Source: Ogataea parapolymorpha DL-1 (Eukaryota; Ascomycota; Pichiomycetes; Pichiales; Pichiaceae). From it: DNA of 64,000 bases. A program made the position numbers and the translations under genes. Below are positions 1 to 8,087 of the stretch, piece after piece. The notes beneath the pieces were generated by a model that was not told the DNA's origin, ran no database searches, and saw only the letters and a program-made list of their open reading frames with translations. The DNA lies in NCBI RefSeq assembly GCF_000187245.1, contig NC_027864.1, positions 372,001 through 436,000 of the forward strand, written 5' to 3'. Each line of letters opens with the position of its first letter. Positions within the stretch are counted from its first letter, which is position 1.

Positions 1-1120
1 AGATCGCCGCACACGCCCCCAGCGCAAAGGCACTCCAGGTCTTGTTGTACTGCTCGCGGTTGATGATCTTGAGCGGGCTGATCTCAAAGTGGAAAAACAC
101 CCCCGGCAGCCCGCCCTGCGCGTGAATCGTGTTCGGGTGGTCTTCGTCGCGGCCGCCCCGGAACGGCCGGTCGTGCTGCGTCGCAGAAAACTGGTTCGTC
201 TCCACCTTGCGCCCGTCCAGGAACTCGTACCGTGTGTTCACCACCTTGAGGAAGTACGAGTACACATGGTACTTGCGGCCGTCTCTGTGGGTCGTCGCAT
301 CCAGCGGGTGCGTCGTCTTGTAGTCGGCGACGCTGTGGTCGTCCAGGCCGAACGAGAAATGGTTGATTGTGTGGTCAAAGTTGAACTTGTTAGAGTGCAT
401 GTCGTATAGCGACAGGTCGTGCACGTGTTTTTCGTTGAAATTCATCGAGCTGCCCGGCGCAAAGTGCAGATTGCCCCCGATCCGCGCAATCTCGGCAGTT
501 CCGCGCACACGGCACCCTTCGTCCAATCGCGCGTTGATTCTGTCCACGTAGCCCTCTTTTTCGCACTGCTCGATGTCCTTGCCGTCGTAGAATTTCCACG
601 CATTGCGCGCGTACGCCTGCTTGACCGACTCGCACGAGTTGCAGCACACTTTCTGGTCCTGCGGCAGCTCGTCGTTGCGCGACTGGTCGGCCGCGCCGTA
701 GCACGAGCCACAGTATGTCGGATCCGACGACGTGAGCGCAAACTCCTGGTTCACACGCATGTTCTCTTGCCCGATCTCGTTGCCCTGTCTGTCCAGACGG
801 ATCTTGCTGAACCCAGATGACAACAGGTCCAATTGCATGTCTCCCGACTGGTCCATGATGTCCATCGTAAGCAGGTCGCACGGCATGTTCTGGAAGCTGA
901 TGTCGAGGTTGATCTCGAGCTTCTTGTGGCGGTCGCGGTCCACCACCAGCTCGGGCCGGGTCACGATGCGCGAGTAGTCCGTGTACTCGTTGATCAGCAG
1001 CAGCAGCGTCGTGAGAATGCACACAAGCGTCAGGATCCCGCCCGACGTCGTCTTGATGCGCGCGTCGTCGACGGTCTTGGAAAAGGCGTCAAACCGCAAA
1101 ATGCTTGGTCCACGGCCCAT
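1..1120 (-). CDS. ERV46: ERV46-like ER-Golgi cargo receptor (C-terminus cut by window edge)
   Basis: Reading leftward from an ATG at 1118-1120, the frame stays open to base 1, giving about 373 residues of a protein that is normally about 415, so the C-terminal membrane segment lies outside the window. It starts MGRGPSILRFDAF, has one hydrophobic segment near residues 27-46, then a large lumenal domain with the paired cysteine motifs CGSC and CCNSC and the late NREQYNKTW stretch. These are hallmarks of the Erv41/Erv46 family, which cycles in COPII vesicles and retrieves soluble proteins to the ER. The many other open frames over this stretch are shadows of high-GC coding sequence. Confidence 0.93.
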   Translation of the reverse strand, partial: MGRGPSILRFDAFSKTVDDARIKTTSGGILTLVCILTTLLLLINEYTDYSRIVTRPELVVDRDRHKKLEINLDISFQNMPCDLLTMDIMDQSGDMQLDLLSSGFSKIRLDRQGNEIGQENMRVNQEFALTSSDPTYCGSCYGAADQSRNDELPQDQKVCCNSCESVKQAYARNAWKFYDGKDIEQCEKEGYVDRINARLDEGCRVRGTAEIARIGGNLHFAPGSSMNFNEKHVHDLSLYDMHSNKFNFDHTINHFSFGLDDHSVADYKTTHPLDATTHRDGRKYHVYSYFLKVVNTRYEFLDGRKVETNQFSATQHDRPFRGGRDEDHPNTIHAQGGLPGVFFHFEISPLKIINREQYNKTWSAFALGACAAI

Positions 1121-1174
1121 AACAGAAAAATTGCTGAAAAATTAATTGGAAAAAATTATTTTATTTATTTCTAC

Positions 1175-2968
1175 CTATCTTCTCATCATGTTGGCCAGGT
1201 TCTGGAACATGGCGCCCATGTCGGCCTGCTGGCCGCCCTGCTGCTGCATCTGCTGCATCGCGGTCATCATCTGCGCAAGCATGGCGTTCTGGTCCACGCC
1301 CGGCTGCCCCATGTTAGGCATTCCAGCCATGTTTGGCATGCCCATGTTGGGCATTCCCGCAGGCATTCCGTTGGGCATTCCCATGTTGATCGGGATGTTT
1401 CCCGGGTTCGACATCATAGGGTATCCTGTAGGAGGCGAATTCTGGAAACCAGCTGGCGGACTAGCCCCGACAATCGGCATACCGTCGGACTTGGGTCCGT
1501 TCTGAGTAGAATTTGTAGGCATTTTCTTGGAAATCGACTTTGACGACACGCCGGACCCGACCTCAATGTCCGGCTCCTCGATAAACAGCCCCGACTGCAG
1601 CGGCATGCCCCCCGTTCCTCCCCACTCGGCGGTCACTATCCATTTCTTGTCTGCGTCGGTCAGCCTGCTGATCGGAATCGTGCTCACGCCCGCCTGATAG
1701 TCGCAGCAGTCTCTTGGTCCAAAGCCGACTCCCCATCTGGCACGCAGTCCGGACGGATGGTGGCTCACGGAGAACGCCTGGATGACCGACTCGGCCTCCT
1801 GTCTCGAGTACACCTTGACAAAGGCGTGTTTTCTCTCGCTGTTCAAAATCACGCTCTGCACCTCTGCATACGGCCTCAGCTGCTGCGTCAGCGTCCTCTC
1901 GTCCATGGAGTGCGGCACACCGCCAATGAAAATGGTCCGTGAGTAAACCTTGATGTAGCCCTGTGGAATGGACGGATCGATGAACGGCTTGCGCTCGCGA
2001 TAATGAGGAGTTCCCGGAATATTACGCTCATGGTCGCCGACCGGCTTGGATTCTCTCTTTGGCGAACGGGACCGCGGTCTTCTTCCGAGCGGGTTCGAGT
2101 CTCTTTCTCTATAGTTTTGTCTGTTTTGATTGGCAGAGACTGGCGGTTGCGGAGGAAGGCCGTACTGCTGCTGTTGCTGGTAATTAGGCTGTGCTCCAGA
2201 AATCTTGTTCATGCTCTGCAGCAGCTGGAAAATGGCATTTGGATCGGAACTGGAAGGCGCCGAGCCGGCTGGAGCAGCGGCCGTCCCGTTGGAAACAGGC
2301 TGCGCGGCAGGGGGAGGTGGGGGAGAAACCATCTTGGCCGAGCCAGAGCCGGAAGCGGGAGAAGGAGTCTTCTTTGCGAGGTTGGCCAGAGCTTGCAGCA
2401 CAGAGGTCGGGTCTTTAGACGACGACGAGGAGGCTGAGGGAGCAGGAGGCTCGACAGTTGGTTCGACAGCAAACTTGACCCTTTTCTTAGGAGGAGTGCC
2501 TGGAGGAGTGGTGGTACGGAAATACTTATCTTTGATGGATGAAATTATTTTCTTGTCAAAAGTGTCTCCCTTGTCCCAGATTTCTACGAGTTTACCGATC
2601 TTCTCCTTGATATCGTCGTTGGAAACGGGCACAGCGTCATCCACCAGGTTCTCGATCAACGACTGGATCTTGTACACGGCAGAGTTGGCTGTTCCTTCTG
2701 GAGAAGACTCAGTAATTTCTGTAGTATCTGACTTGGAGATCTGGTCGATCAGTCCTCTCACAATCGCGTCGACAACGTACAGGGCTCCCAACTTGTGTGT
2801 GGCAGGCGTGGCTTTACAACACGAATACAGCTTAGACACAAGTTTGGACTCTTCGGACACGTTGTTGAGGAATATTTCTTTTAGTTTCTTGATTCTCGAC
2901 CCAGACACTCCTGGAGCTTTTAGTCCCGGTAACTCTTTTAATATCGTTTCAAATTCTTCGACAGACAT
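1175..2968 (-). CDS. NRD1: NRD1-like RNA-binding, Pol II CTD-interacting termination factor
   Basis: 597 aa. Residues about 1-155 form a CTD-interaction domain (MSVEEFETILKELPGL start, eight-helix type). A Ser/Pro/Gln-rich linker with a five-Gln run and an Arg/Ser patch near residue 300 follows. An RRM at about 343-415 has RNP-like strands RTIFIGGVPH and HAFVKVYS. The last 150 residues are Pro/Met/Asn/Gly-rich with near-tandem GMPN units and a Met/Gln-rich end. This is the Nrd1/Seb1 architecture: it binds the phosphorylated Pol II tail and terminates non-coding transcripts in the nucleus. The gene shares a 169-bp divergent promoter with the gene at 3138. Confidence 0.9.
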   Translation of the reverse strand: MSVEEFETILKELPGLKAPGVSGSRIKKLKEIFLNNVSEESKLVSKLYSCCKATPATHKLGALYVVDAIVRGLIDQISKSDTTEITESSPEGTANSAVYKIQSLIENLVDDAVPVSNDDIKEKIGKLVEIWDKGDTFDKKIISSIKDKYFRTTTPPGTPPKKRVKFAVEPTVEPPAPSASSSSSKDPTSVLQALANLAKKTPSPASGSGSAKMVSPPPPPAAQPVSNGTAAAPAGSAPSSSDPNAIFQLLQSMNKISGAQPNYQQQQQYGLPPQPPVSANQNRQNYRERDSNPLGRRPRSRSPKRESKPVGDHERNIPGTPHYRERKPFIDPSIPQGYIKVYSRTIFIGGVPHSMDERTLTQQLRPYAEVQSVILNSERKHAFVKVYSRQEAESVIQAFSVSHHPSGLRARWGVGFGPRDCCDYQAGVSTIPISRLTDADKKWIVTAEWGGTGGMPLQSGLFIEEPDIEVGSGVSSKSISKKMPTNSTQNGPKSDGMPIVGASPPAGFQNSPPTGYPMMSNPGNIPINMGMPNGMPAGMPNMGMPNMAGMPNMGQPGVDQNAMLAQMMTAMQQMQQQGGQQADMGAMFQNLANMMRR

Positions 2969-3137
2969 AGGTACAAATACAAATTACTCTTAGGAAGAAC
3001 AACAGTACAATCCCAAACAGAAAAATTTGCCCCTCTGGAACACGTTTTATCCTGTGCGAGCATGGGCGGTGCACGACCATTCACAAAAGCTCGTGCGATT
3101 AATCAGTAAAAATAAAATAAAATAAATTAATTAGTCT

Positions 3138-3965
3138 ATGTCCAATTTGCATTACGGCCCTAAGCTGCGGCAGCTGCTGCTGAAGCTGGAATCTGATCGC
3201 GACCGCGGACCGCCTGCTGGCAATGAGCGGCTGTCAAAACTCGCTTTTCTCGGGCTTCTAGTGGTCAAAAACGCCAAACAACGACGCAGAAGCTCTACAA
3301 GCTCGCTTTCCAGCAGTCCTACGCTCTATTCGCCCAATCAACGCAGTCGAACAAACAGCGGCACATTAACCGGGCCGCTTTTCGCCCTTCGAACTCAGCC
3401 ACAACGCTCGTGGCAGGATAAATATAACAGTTTCGAAACAGGGTTGCTGGCCAACCTTGAGTCGATGGTTTCGCTTTTCGACAACTTCACCATGTTCCAG
3501 AATATTTTGAGCAAATCACGGTTTGCGTCCAAGTTTCGCGGAGTGGAGACGCTTCTCAAAAACCTATCCAAGGTGTATTTCGTCATCATTTTGATAAACC
3601 TAAAAAACCTCATAGTCAAGCTTATTAAGCTTAACAAACTGATCCGAATATTGGAGTTGGAAGCGGAAATGCTTTCGCGCAACGGCAAGAACGTGCTGTT
3701 GCCCGAAGCCGCGTCACAGGATCGCGAAAAGCTCGTTTTTCTGTACACAGAGAAGTTCCGGACGTATCTGGAGCTGATTGGCTACGCAAACGAGCTGGTT
3801 CTGGATCTGACGCTGGTTTATTCCAAAATACGGCTGCCGAAGCTGGTGGAGCGGCTCGTGAGCCTGGTCAGCTGGATCATCGGCGTTTACCGGCTAAGTA
3901 AGGACGAGGCAGAAGAGGCCAGGACAGAGGAACAAATCGCGGCGATGCAGAAACAGTATTTATAA
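3138..3965 (+). CDS. possible Pex11-family peroxin
   Basis: 275 aa with ATG at 3138. The N-terminal third is basic with a Ser-rich patch (about residues 50-70). The middle and C-terminal parts carry amphipathic or hydrophobic helices at about 145-170 (KVYFVIILINLKNLI) and about 235-255 (LVERLVSLVSWIIGVYRLS). The helix pattern LVLDLTLVYSKIRLPKLVERLVSLVSWIIGVYRL resembles the C-terminal end of Pex11/Pex25/Pex27 peroxisome-proliferation proteins, which also end with a leucine-rich helix plus SxxIGxYxLW-like motif. The assignment is by eye and weak; it could be another organelle membrane protein. It ends 53 bp before the convergent gene at 4019. Confidence 0.5.
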   Translation: MSNLHYGPKLRQLLLKLESDRDRGPPAGNERLSKLAFLGLLVVKNAKQRRRSSTSSLSSSPTLYSPNQRSRTNSGTLTGPLFALRTQPQRSWQDKYNSFETGLLANLESMVSLFDNFTMFQNILSKSRFASKFRGVETLLKNLSKVYFVIILINLKNLIVKLIKLNKLIRILELEAEMLSRNGKNVLLPEAASQDREKLVFLYTEKFRTYLELIGYANELVLDLTLVYSKIRLPKLVERLVSLVSWIIGVYRLSKDEAEEARTEEQIAAMQKQYL

Positions 3966-4018
3966 CAATTTGATTCACTATCATATAAAGTGTCTGTATA
4001 ATGCTAATAGGATTTCCA

Positions 4019-5410
4019 TTAATTATCTGCGGCTCGTTCGCCCCGATTGGACTTGATCATCCAACTGAAAAAACGACTGGCCCCGGTGGCTCCGCTTTTT
4101 TTAGAATCGTAATTAGAAAAATTGATAAAGCTCGTGCTTCGGCTTTTGGAGTGTTTTTTGAGCGGCCCGTTTTTCGAGAGCCGGGCCAACGCCGGCTTGG
4201 GCTGGGGCTCCACCACCTCGATCATGGGGCCCGGCTCGCCAATGACGTCTTCAGTCAAGGTCTGGTCGTCGAAAAGCAGAGTCGACTCGTTGGCGTGTGC
4301 GTATTCGTGGAGACCGAAAACCTCGTCGGTAGTCTTCTCGATGATGGAGGCCTTGTGTGGCGTGGACCTCATGGACAGCAGTGACGATTTGCGCCGGTGG
4401 TGGAACTTGGACGACAGAGTGCTGAACAACGAGTTCGACCGCTTGTGGGCCTCCATCTTGTTCTCTGTCACGGGCTCGTCCAGCTTAGCAGCGCTCTGGT
4501 TCGACATGGAGGCGGTGTAGCCGTGGTCTCTGTGGAACGACTTGGGAATCTCGTAGACGATAGGCTCGAACTGGAACGGGTTTTTTTGGGGCGGGGTCTG
4601 GTATCTGAGGTTGCGGATCGGAGAGCGCGACTTGGACACGCCGCGGAAGGCTGAGGAAGGCGACGACGACGAGGAGGGCGCCATCAGACAAGGCTTACGG
4701 CCAAACCTGTCAGAATCTGCCGTTGCCGTACTGGATGGTGTGGACGCGGCCTGGGTATTGATTTTCTGCTGCGAATTGTAATAGGACTGGTATCTCACCT
4801 TGCCCCGCAGGCTGGAGACGCTTGGCGTGTTGATATTTGCTAGGCTTTTGTGCAGCGAATTATTGGAACTCTGCGAGTTGAGCGAGTTGGACGAGCAGTT
4901 ATCGTTGAGCAGCACTCCTGCCGGCAGCGGCGTGCCCTTGCCGGAGTTGGTTGACGACAGCTCGGAGTTCTGGGTGGGGATTTTGGTGAGCAGCTGTTCG
5001 GAGTCCTCAAAGTCCTCCTCTGTGATCTCCTCTGCGATGGCGACGTCATTCTTCTTTGGCGAGCACAGCAGCGAGTGTTTGGGTATGTGGAAGCTCTCCA
5101 GTTCCGGAGCGGACATGGTTCTGCTGCTTTTTCTGGCGGGCGCGCGTGAGCTCATGAACACGTCATCGAGATCGATCATCGCGCGCGGCACACTCGAGCC
5201 GGACTCGAACTTGGTGTCCTCCGTGATAAAGTACCGCGTGCGGGCGTCCTCGTGGGCGGACGCCGGTGTCGAGGTGAGCAAAATTTTCTGTCTACTGGAC
5301 AACGTGGAGTCCTCGGCTGCGAGCTGGACAAGCGGGCTTTTCACGGGAGAGCCGCAGAACGAGCCGGAGAGCGAGCAGGAGGTAGATCCGGGGACAGACT
5401 TGGACATCAT
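4019..5410 (-). CDS. Ser-rich protein of unknown function
   Basis: 463 aa from the ATG at 5408-5410; an ATG directly follows it, and the open frame extends three codons upstream only to a TTG. The protein is low-complexity and rich in Ser, with many SP/TP sites (for example GSPVKSPL, LLTSTPAS) and patches such as SKSRSPIRNL and HHRRKSSLLSMRSTPHK. These look like targets of CDK or basophilic kinases. The C-terminus SRFFSWMIKSNRGER is aromatic and basic. No enzyme domain or membrane segment is visible. It may be a phosphorylated cortical or bud-neck type protein, but that is only a guess from composition. Confidence 0.75.
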   Translation of the reverse strand: MMSKSVPGSTSCSLSGSFCGSPVKSPLVQLAAEDSTLSSRQKILLTSTPASAHEDARTRYFITEDTKFESGSSVPRAMIDLDDVFMSSRAPARKSSRTMSAPELESFHIPKHSLLCSPKKNDVAIAEEITEEDFEDSEQLLTKIPTQNSELSSTNSGKGTPLPAGVLLNDNCSSNSLNSQSSNNSLHKSLANINTPSVSSLRGKVRYQSYYNSQQKINTQAASTPSSTATADSDRFGRKPCLMAPSSSSSPSSAFRGVSKSRSPIRNLRYQTPPQKNPFQFEPIVYEIPKSFHRDHGYTASMSNQSAAKLDEPVTENKMEAHKRSNSLFSTLSSKFHHRRKSSLLSMRSTPHKASIIEKTTDEVFGLHEYAHANESTLLFDDQTLTEDVIGEPGPMIEVVEPQPKPALARLSKNGPLKKHSKSRSTSFINFSNYDSKKSGATGASRFFSWMIKSNRGERAADN

Positions 5411-6227
5411 GGGGGGCAAAAGTCCAAACTCCTGGACGTCAAAGTCACCAGAGATAGCTGCGGAACGACGGTGCCGGTGGCCGCGTCTTGGCGGCGGCTG
5501 GAGGCCGTTCTGCGGGCCTGTGGGGGATGGGGGGTGAGCTCATGGATGGGCCATAAGCGTAGGGAGTGGAAACGAGCGACTGAGGAAAAGACGGAAAAGC
5601 AATTTAGTAAATAAAGTTTTCTCCTTCTGGCTCTAACCGGGAAAACAAAGAGGAAAAAAAAGAAAATTTACAGGTCGCAGCTGGCTACAATTTTCCTGTA
5701 CAGAAGAAGATACGATCTAATAACGTCACAAAAAAGCACAATAGCGTGCAGGGGAATATGGCACAGATCTACACGGGACGCGTACTGTATGGGGCAGCCA
5801 CAGAACATTTTGCCTGAAGCAGGCAATAGGGCGTCTGAGTTGGAGCAGCGCGTGTTTCGAATAGGATGCCAGCCCGCTTGGGACGCTGCCTAGTGTGGCG
5901 CGCGTTTCCAGATCCACGTAGCTTCTGAAACACCGACCGCAATATAAATATATGCACGGCTCGTAATTCCGGTGCCAATTTTGAAGGGCAGAGATAAATA
6001 TGCTGCACCAGCATTGCCTCTGGGCCTTGTACTGATAAAACCGAAACGGTAACCCGGATGAAACGGGTCTGGGACTACGGTCCTCCAGAGACCAGAAATT
6101 CGGGACAGGTCGTAGATCGTATGCCGGAAACGGCAGGGCTTTCTCAATCACCACTACCTCCTACGCGTCAAGCGGGGCGCTAATTAAGCTTAATTCGTGC
6201 TTACGTAATACAGCGACATACATAAAG
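5411..6227. other. 817-bp gap without convincing coding sequence
   Basis: The left part (5411-5700) is presumably promoter and leader of the minus-strand gene ending at 4019; it has an A-rich stretch near 5650-5670. The right part contains several short perfect inverted repeats (see 5811-6135). A 142-codon open frame on the minus strand (5726-6154) starts at GTG, has no recognisable domain and odd composition (many Cys, Arg, Tyr), and is judged non-coding. Confidence 0.6.
5811..6135 (+). ncRNA. candidate structured non-coding RNA region
   Basis: Short perfect hairpins crowd this stretch: TGCCTG/AAG/CAGGCA at 5811-5825; TGCTG/CAC/CAGCA at 6001-6013, nested inside CAGAG (5989-5993) and CTCTG (6018-6022); ACCG/AAA/CGGT at 6040-6050; ACCCG/GATGAAA/CGGGT at 6052-6068; GGTC/GACC at 6079-6093; TGCCG/GAAA/CGGCA at 6122-6135. 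The last has a GNRA-type GAAA loop when read on the plus strand. No SRP, RNase P, MRP, U-snRNA or 5S signature could be matched, and no telomeric template was found. Strand and ends are guesses. Confidence 0.25.
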
Positions 6228-6524
6228 TTACTGCTCGATGTTTTTAGACAGCTCGGCCAGCACGTCGAGGCCTTTGCGTTTCTTGTTTTTGGTCGTCCAC
6301 GCAGGTGACCCGTGATAGACGCCACCAGGGCCCACCTGCGCCTCTATCTGCTTGAACTTAGCGGCCAGGGCGGTTTGCAGTTGCTGGCTGTTGAAGTTGT
6401 TGACGGGGACGTATCCGGCAGCCTGTGTCTTTGGCGCCGGCTTGGCCGTCCGTGCAGGCGGCTTCGCAGCGATTGCCGCCGCCCACGGCTGTCTGGGCTG
6501 CGTTTTCGTCTGGGCAGAAGACAT
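6228..6524 (-). CDS. small basic protein of unknown function
   Basis: 98 aa with ATG at 6522-6524. The N-terminal half is Ala/Pro/Lys/Thr-rich and probably disordered (PPARTAKPAPKTQAAG). The C-terminal half is more ordered, with QLQTALAAKFKQIEAQVGPGG, then HGSPAWTTKNKKRKGLDVLAELSKNI. The sharp compositional change and the Trp-containing basic segment look like a genuine small protein, possibly nucleic-acid bound or nuclear. The family is not recognised. One copy of the 12-base promoter motif lies at 6585-6596, 60 bp upstream of the start. Confidence 0.65.
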   Translation of the reverse strand: MSSAQTKTQPRQPWAAAIAAKPPARTAKPAPKTQAAGYVPVNNFNSQQLQTALAAKFKQIEAQVGPGGVYHGSPAWTTKNKKRKGLDVLAELSKNIEQ

Positions 6525-6584
6525 GCTAGTGGATTGGAGCAGTTTTTCGAGCTCGAAAATTACACGAATATTTTTCCATTAACT

Positions 6585-6596
6585 GGTGCAAAGATG
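6585..6596 (+). repeat. copy 1 of motif GGTGCAAAGATG
   Basis: Exact 12-base word. The surrounding 16 bases TGGTGCAAAGATGTAA are identical to copy 2 at 10275-10286. It lies 60 bp upstream of the ATG of the minus-strand gene ending at 6228, between that gene and POR1. In gene orientation the word reads CATCTTTGCACC. Function unknown. Confidence 0.6.
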
Positions 6597-6620
6597 TAAT
6601 GACGGTGTCATTGAATCTAT

Positions 6621-7475
6621 TTAGGCAGAGAAAGACAAGGACAATCCGAGCTTGTGAGCAGACTCACCAAGCTTGAGAGTATCGAAGGCACCTCCGAGGC
6701 CGAGCTTGACGCCTGGTCTGAGGTCCTGCGAGTAGGCCAAGGCAAGCAGACCGGAGTCCGTGATCTTGGCCTTGACGAACGAGGTAGCGTCGAGGCTGTA
6801 CTTAGTGGCCACCTCAATGGCCACAGGGTTGGAGCCAGCAGCACTCTTGGAGTCAAAAGTACCCTTCGTTCCGACCTCAAGGACTGGAGAGACCTTGTGG
6901 TAGTAGCCGGCAGCAAAGACGGAGAGGTTGTTGGCAGCAGTCAGGGAGACAGCGTAGGATGGGGCCTTGTAGCCGACGGCGGCAGAGTAGCCAGTCAAGG
7001 TGGCAGACTTGACGTCGTACGACAGAGAGGCACCAGTGGTGAAACCTTCTTGGCCAACCGTCAGGTCACCGTTGAAGACTGGGCCCTTGAGCAGGTCAAC
7101 AAACGCACGGGCGTTAATGGATTGCTGGGCAAAGTACAGGTTCAGCTTGACCGATCTGTTTCCGCCTGGCACGGCACTGGTGACCAGCTCGGACTTAAGG
7201 CCTGGAGAAAGAGCGTCGGCAAGCTCAATCTTGGTGTCCAAGGCATTGGCAGTGTTCCAGCCCTGGGTCAATGTCAGGCCAGTGCTCTTGTCAGCGTATT
7301 TACCTTCCAAGGCGGCCGAGGTCTTACCACCGGAAACGTTACCCTTGGTGCTGAAAGTGACACCGTTTGGAGCCACAGTTTTCAGGTCCAGGGCAACAGG
7401 AGTGTAGTGGTAGAAGTCCTTGCCGAGGATGTCATTGGTTGGTTTAGCAATATCGGAGAATGCTGGAGGAGCCAT
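6621..7475 (-). CDS. POR1: mitochondrial outer-membrane porin (VDAC)
   Basis: 284 aa from the ATG at 7473-7475. The open frame extends 11 codons upstream to a non-ATG start, but MAPPAFSDIAKPTNDIL matches the usual porin N-terminus and length (about 283 aa). An amphipathic N-terminal helix is followed by alternating strands of a 19-strand beta barrel, ending KLGLSLSFSA. It makes the general diffusion pore for metabolites and ions in the mitochondrial outer membrane. Codon use is strongly biased, as expected for a highly expressed gene. It is divergent to the ammonium permease at 8088. Confidence 0.95.
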   Translation of the reverse strand: MAPPAFSDIAKPTNDILGKDFYHYTPVALDLKTVAPNGVTFSTKGNVSGGKTSAALEGKYADKSTGLTLTQGWNTANALDTKIELADALSPGLKSELVTSAVPGGNRSVKLNLYFAQQSINARAFVDLLKGPVFNGDLTVGQEGFTTGASLSYDVKSATLTGYSAAVGYKAPSYAVSLTAANNLSVFAAGYYHKVSPVLEVGTKGTFDSKSAAGSNPVAIEVATKYSLDATSFVKAKITDSGLLALAYSQDLRPGVKLGLGGAFDTLKLGESAHKLGLSLSFSA

Positions 7476-8087
7476 TTTTAATAAAAGTTGGGAAATTAGC
7501 GAAAACAAATAATTATTGGATTTGCCTTAATTAGTGGTTCCACGGTCTCCCCGCCACGATTCAATTTGGTTGGACGGCTTGGGGGGGCAGGACCCGGGCA
7601 CATGCACGCCGATCACGTGTATCCAACAATTTTTTCCCTTCCACCAGTACTGGTGCACGGATGTCGATGATCTGTTTACATTTCCGATTTTTTTATTTTT
7701 TTATTAATATTTTTGTGTTTTTTTCCACAAAGTTCTGCTCACATGACTATCATCACGTTTTCTGCACAACATCTACTCCTCGCACCAGAGATTGTTGCAC
7801 TTGCGTAATCTCGTTTCTTTTTCAGCAGATATATGCGGCACGACTCTCGAAGAACAACAACTCAAGGGTCTCTAGTCGTCTCAGGGGAGCAAACAACGCC
7901 GGTGGCAGTGTTGTTGTAGCTCTGTTGTTGCAGCCCTGTGTTTGCGTCCGTGTATGCCAAAACTCCTCTTCCAATCCCTGTTCCCGAGCTCTGCCGTCCA
8001 CTTTAGTTTTATCAGTGTCTCTCGTGCGGCTATTGTTTTTTTAGTGGTCAAAAATTTTTGGTATTTCCAAATTTCTCTCATTTCTCG
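7476..8087. other. 612-bp divergent intergenic region POR1 / ammonium permease
   Basis: Contains a G-run with CCCGGGC near 7582-7600, an E-box CACGTG at 7614-7619 (in context ATCACGTGTA, a Cbf1-type site), the word GGTGCACGGATG at 7652-7663 (10 of 12 matches to the repeated promoter motif) and long T-rich tracts at 7687-7725. An open frame of 127 codons at 7661-8044 on the plus strand is T-rich, Cys/Phe-rich and domain-free, and is not called. No RNA gene was recognised. Confidence 0.6.

Noticed and set aside
2205..2993. 262-codon plus-strand frame opposite NRD1
   Set aside because: Shadow of the Pro/Ser-rich NRD1 linker with no recognisable domain.
5811..6135. Telomerase RNA candidate
   Set aside because: No template matching a GGGTGGCG-type repeat was found; nearest word GTGTGGCG has one mismatch and is single.
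5726..6154. 142-codon minus-strand frame in the hairpin region
   Set aside because: Starts at GTG, no domain, coincides with palindromic sequence; likely chance.
5811..6154. Similarity of the minus strand near 6100-6150 to 5S rRNA
   Set aside because: Only a short match (AAAGC, CCGTTTCC, CGATC); the internal control region of 5S is absent.
6654..7481. 275-codon plus-strand open frame opposite POR1
   Set aside because: Antisense shadow of a codon-biased porin gene; no domain.
7661..8044. 127-codon frame in the MEP leader
   Set aside because: T-rich, Phe/Cys-rich, no domain, lies in the promoter.
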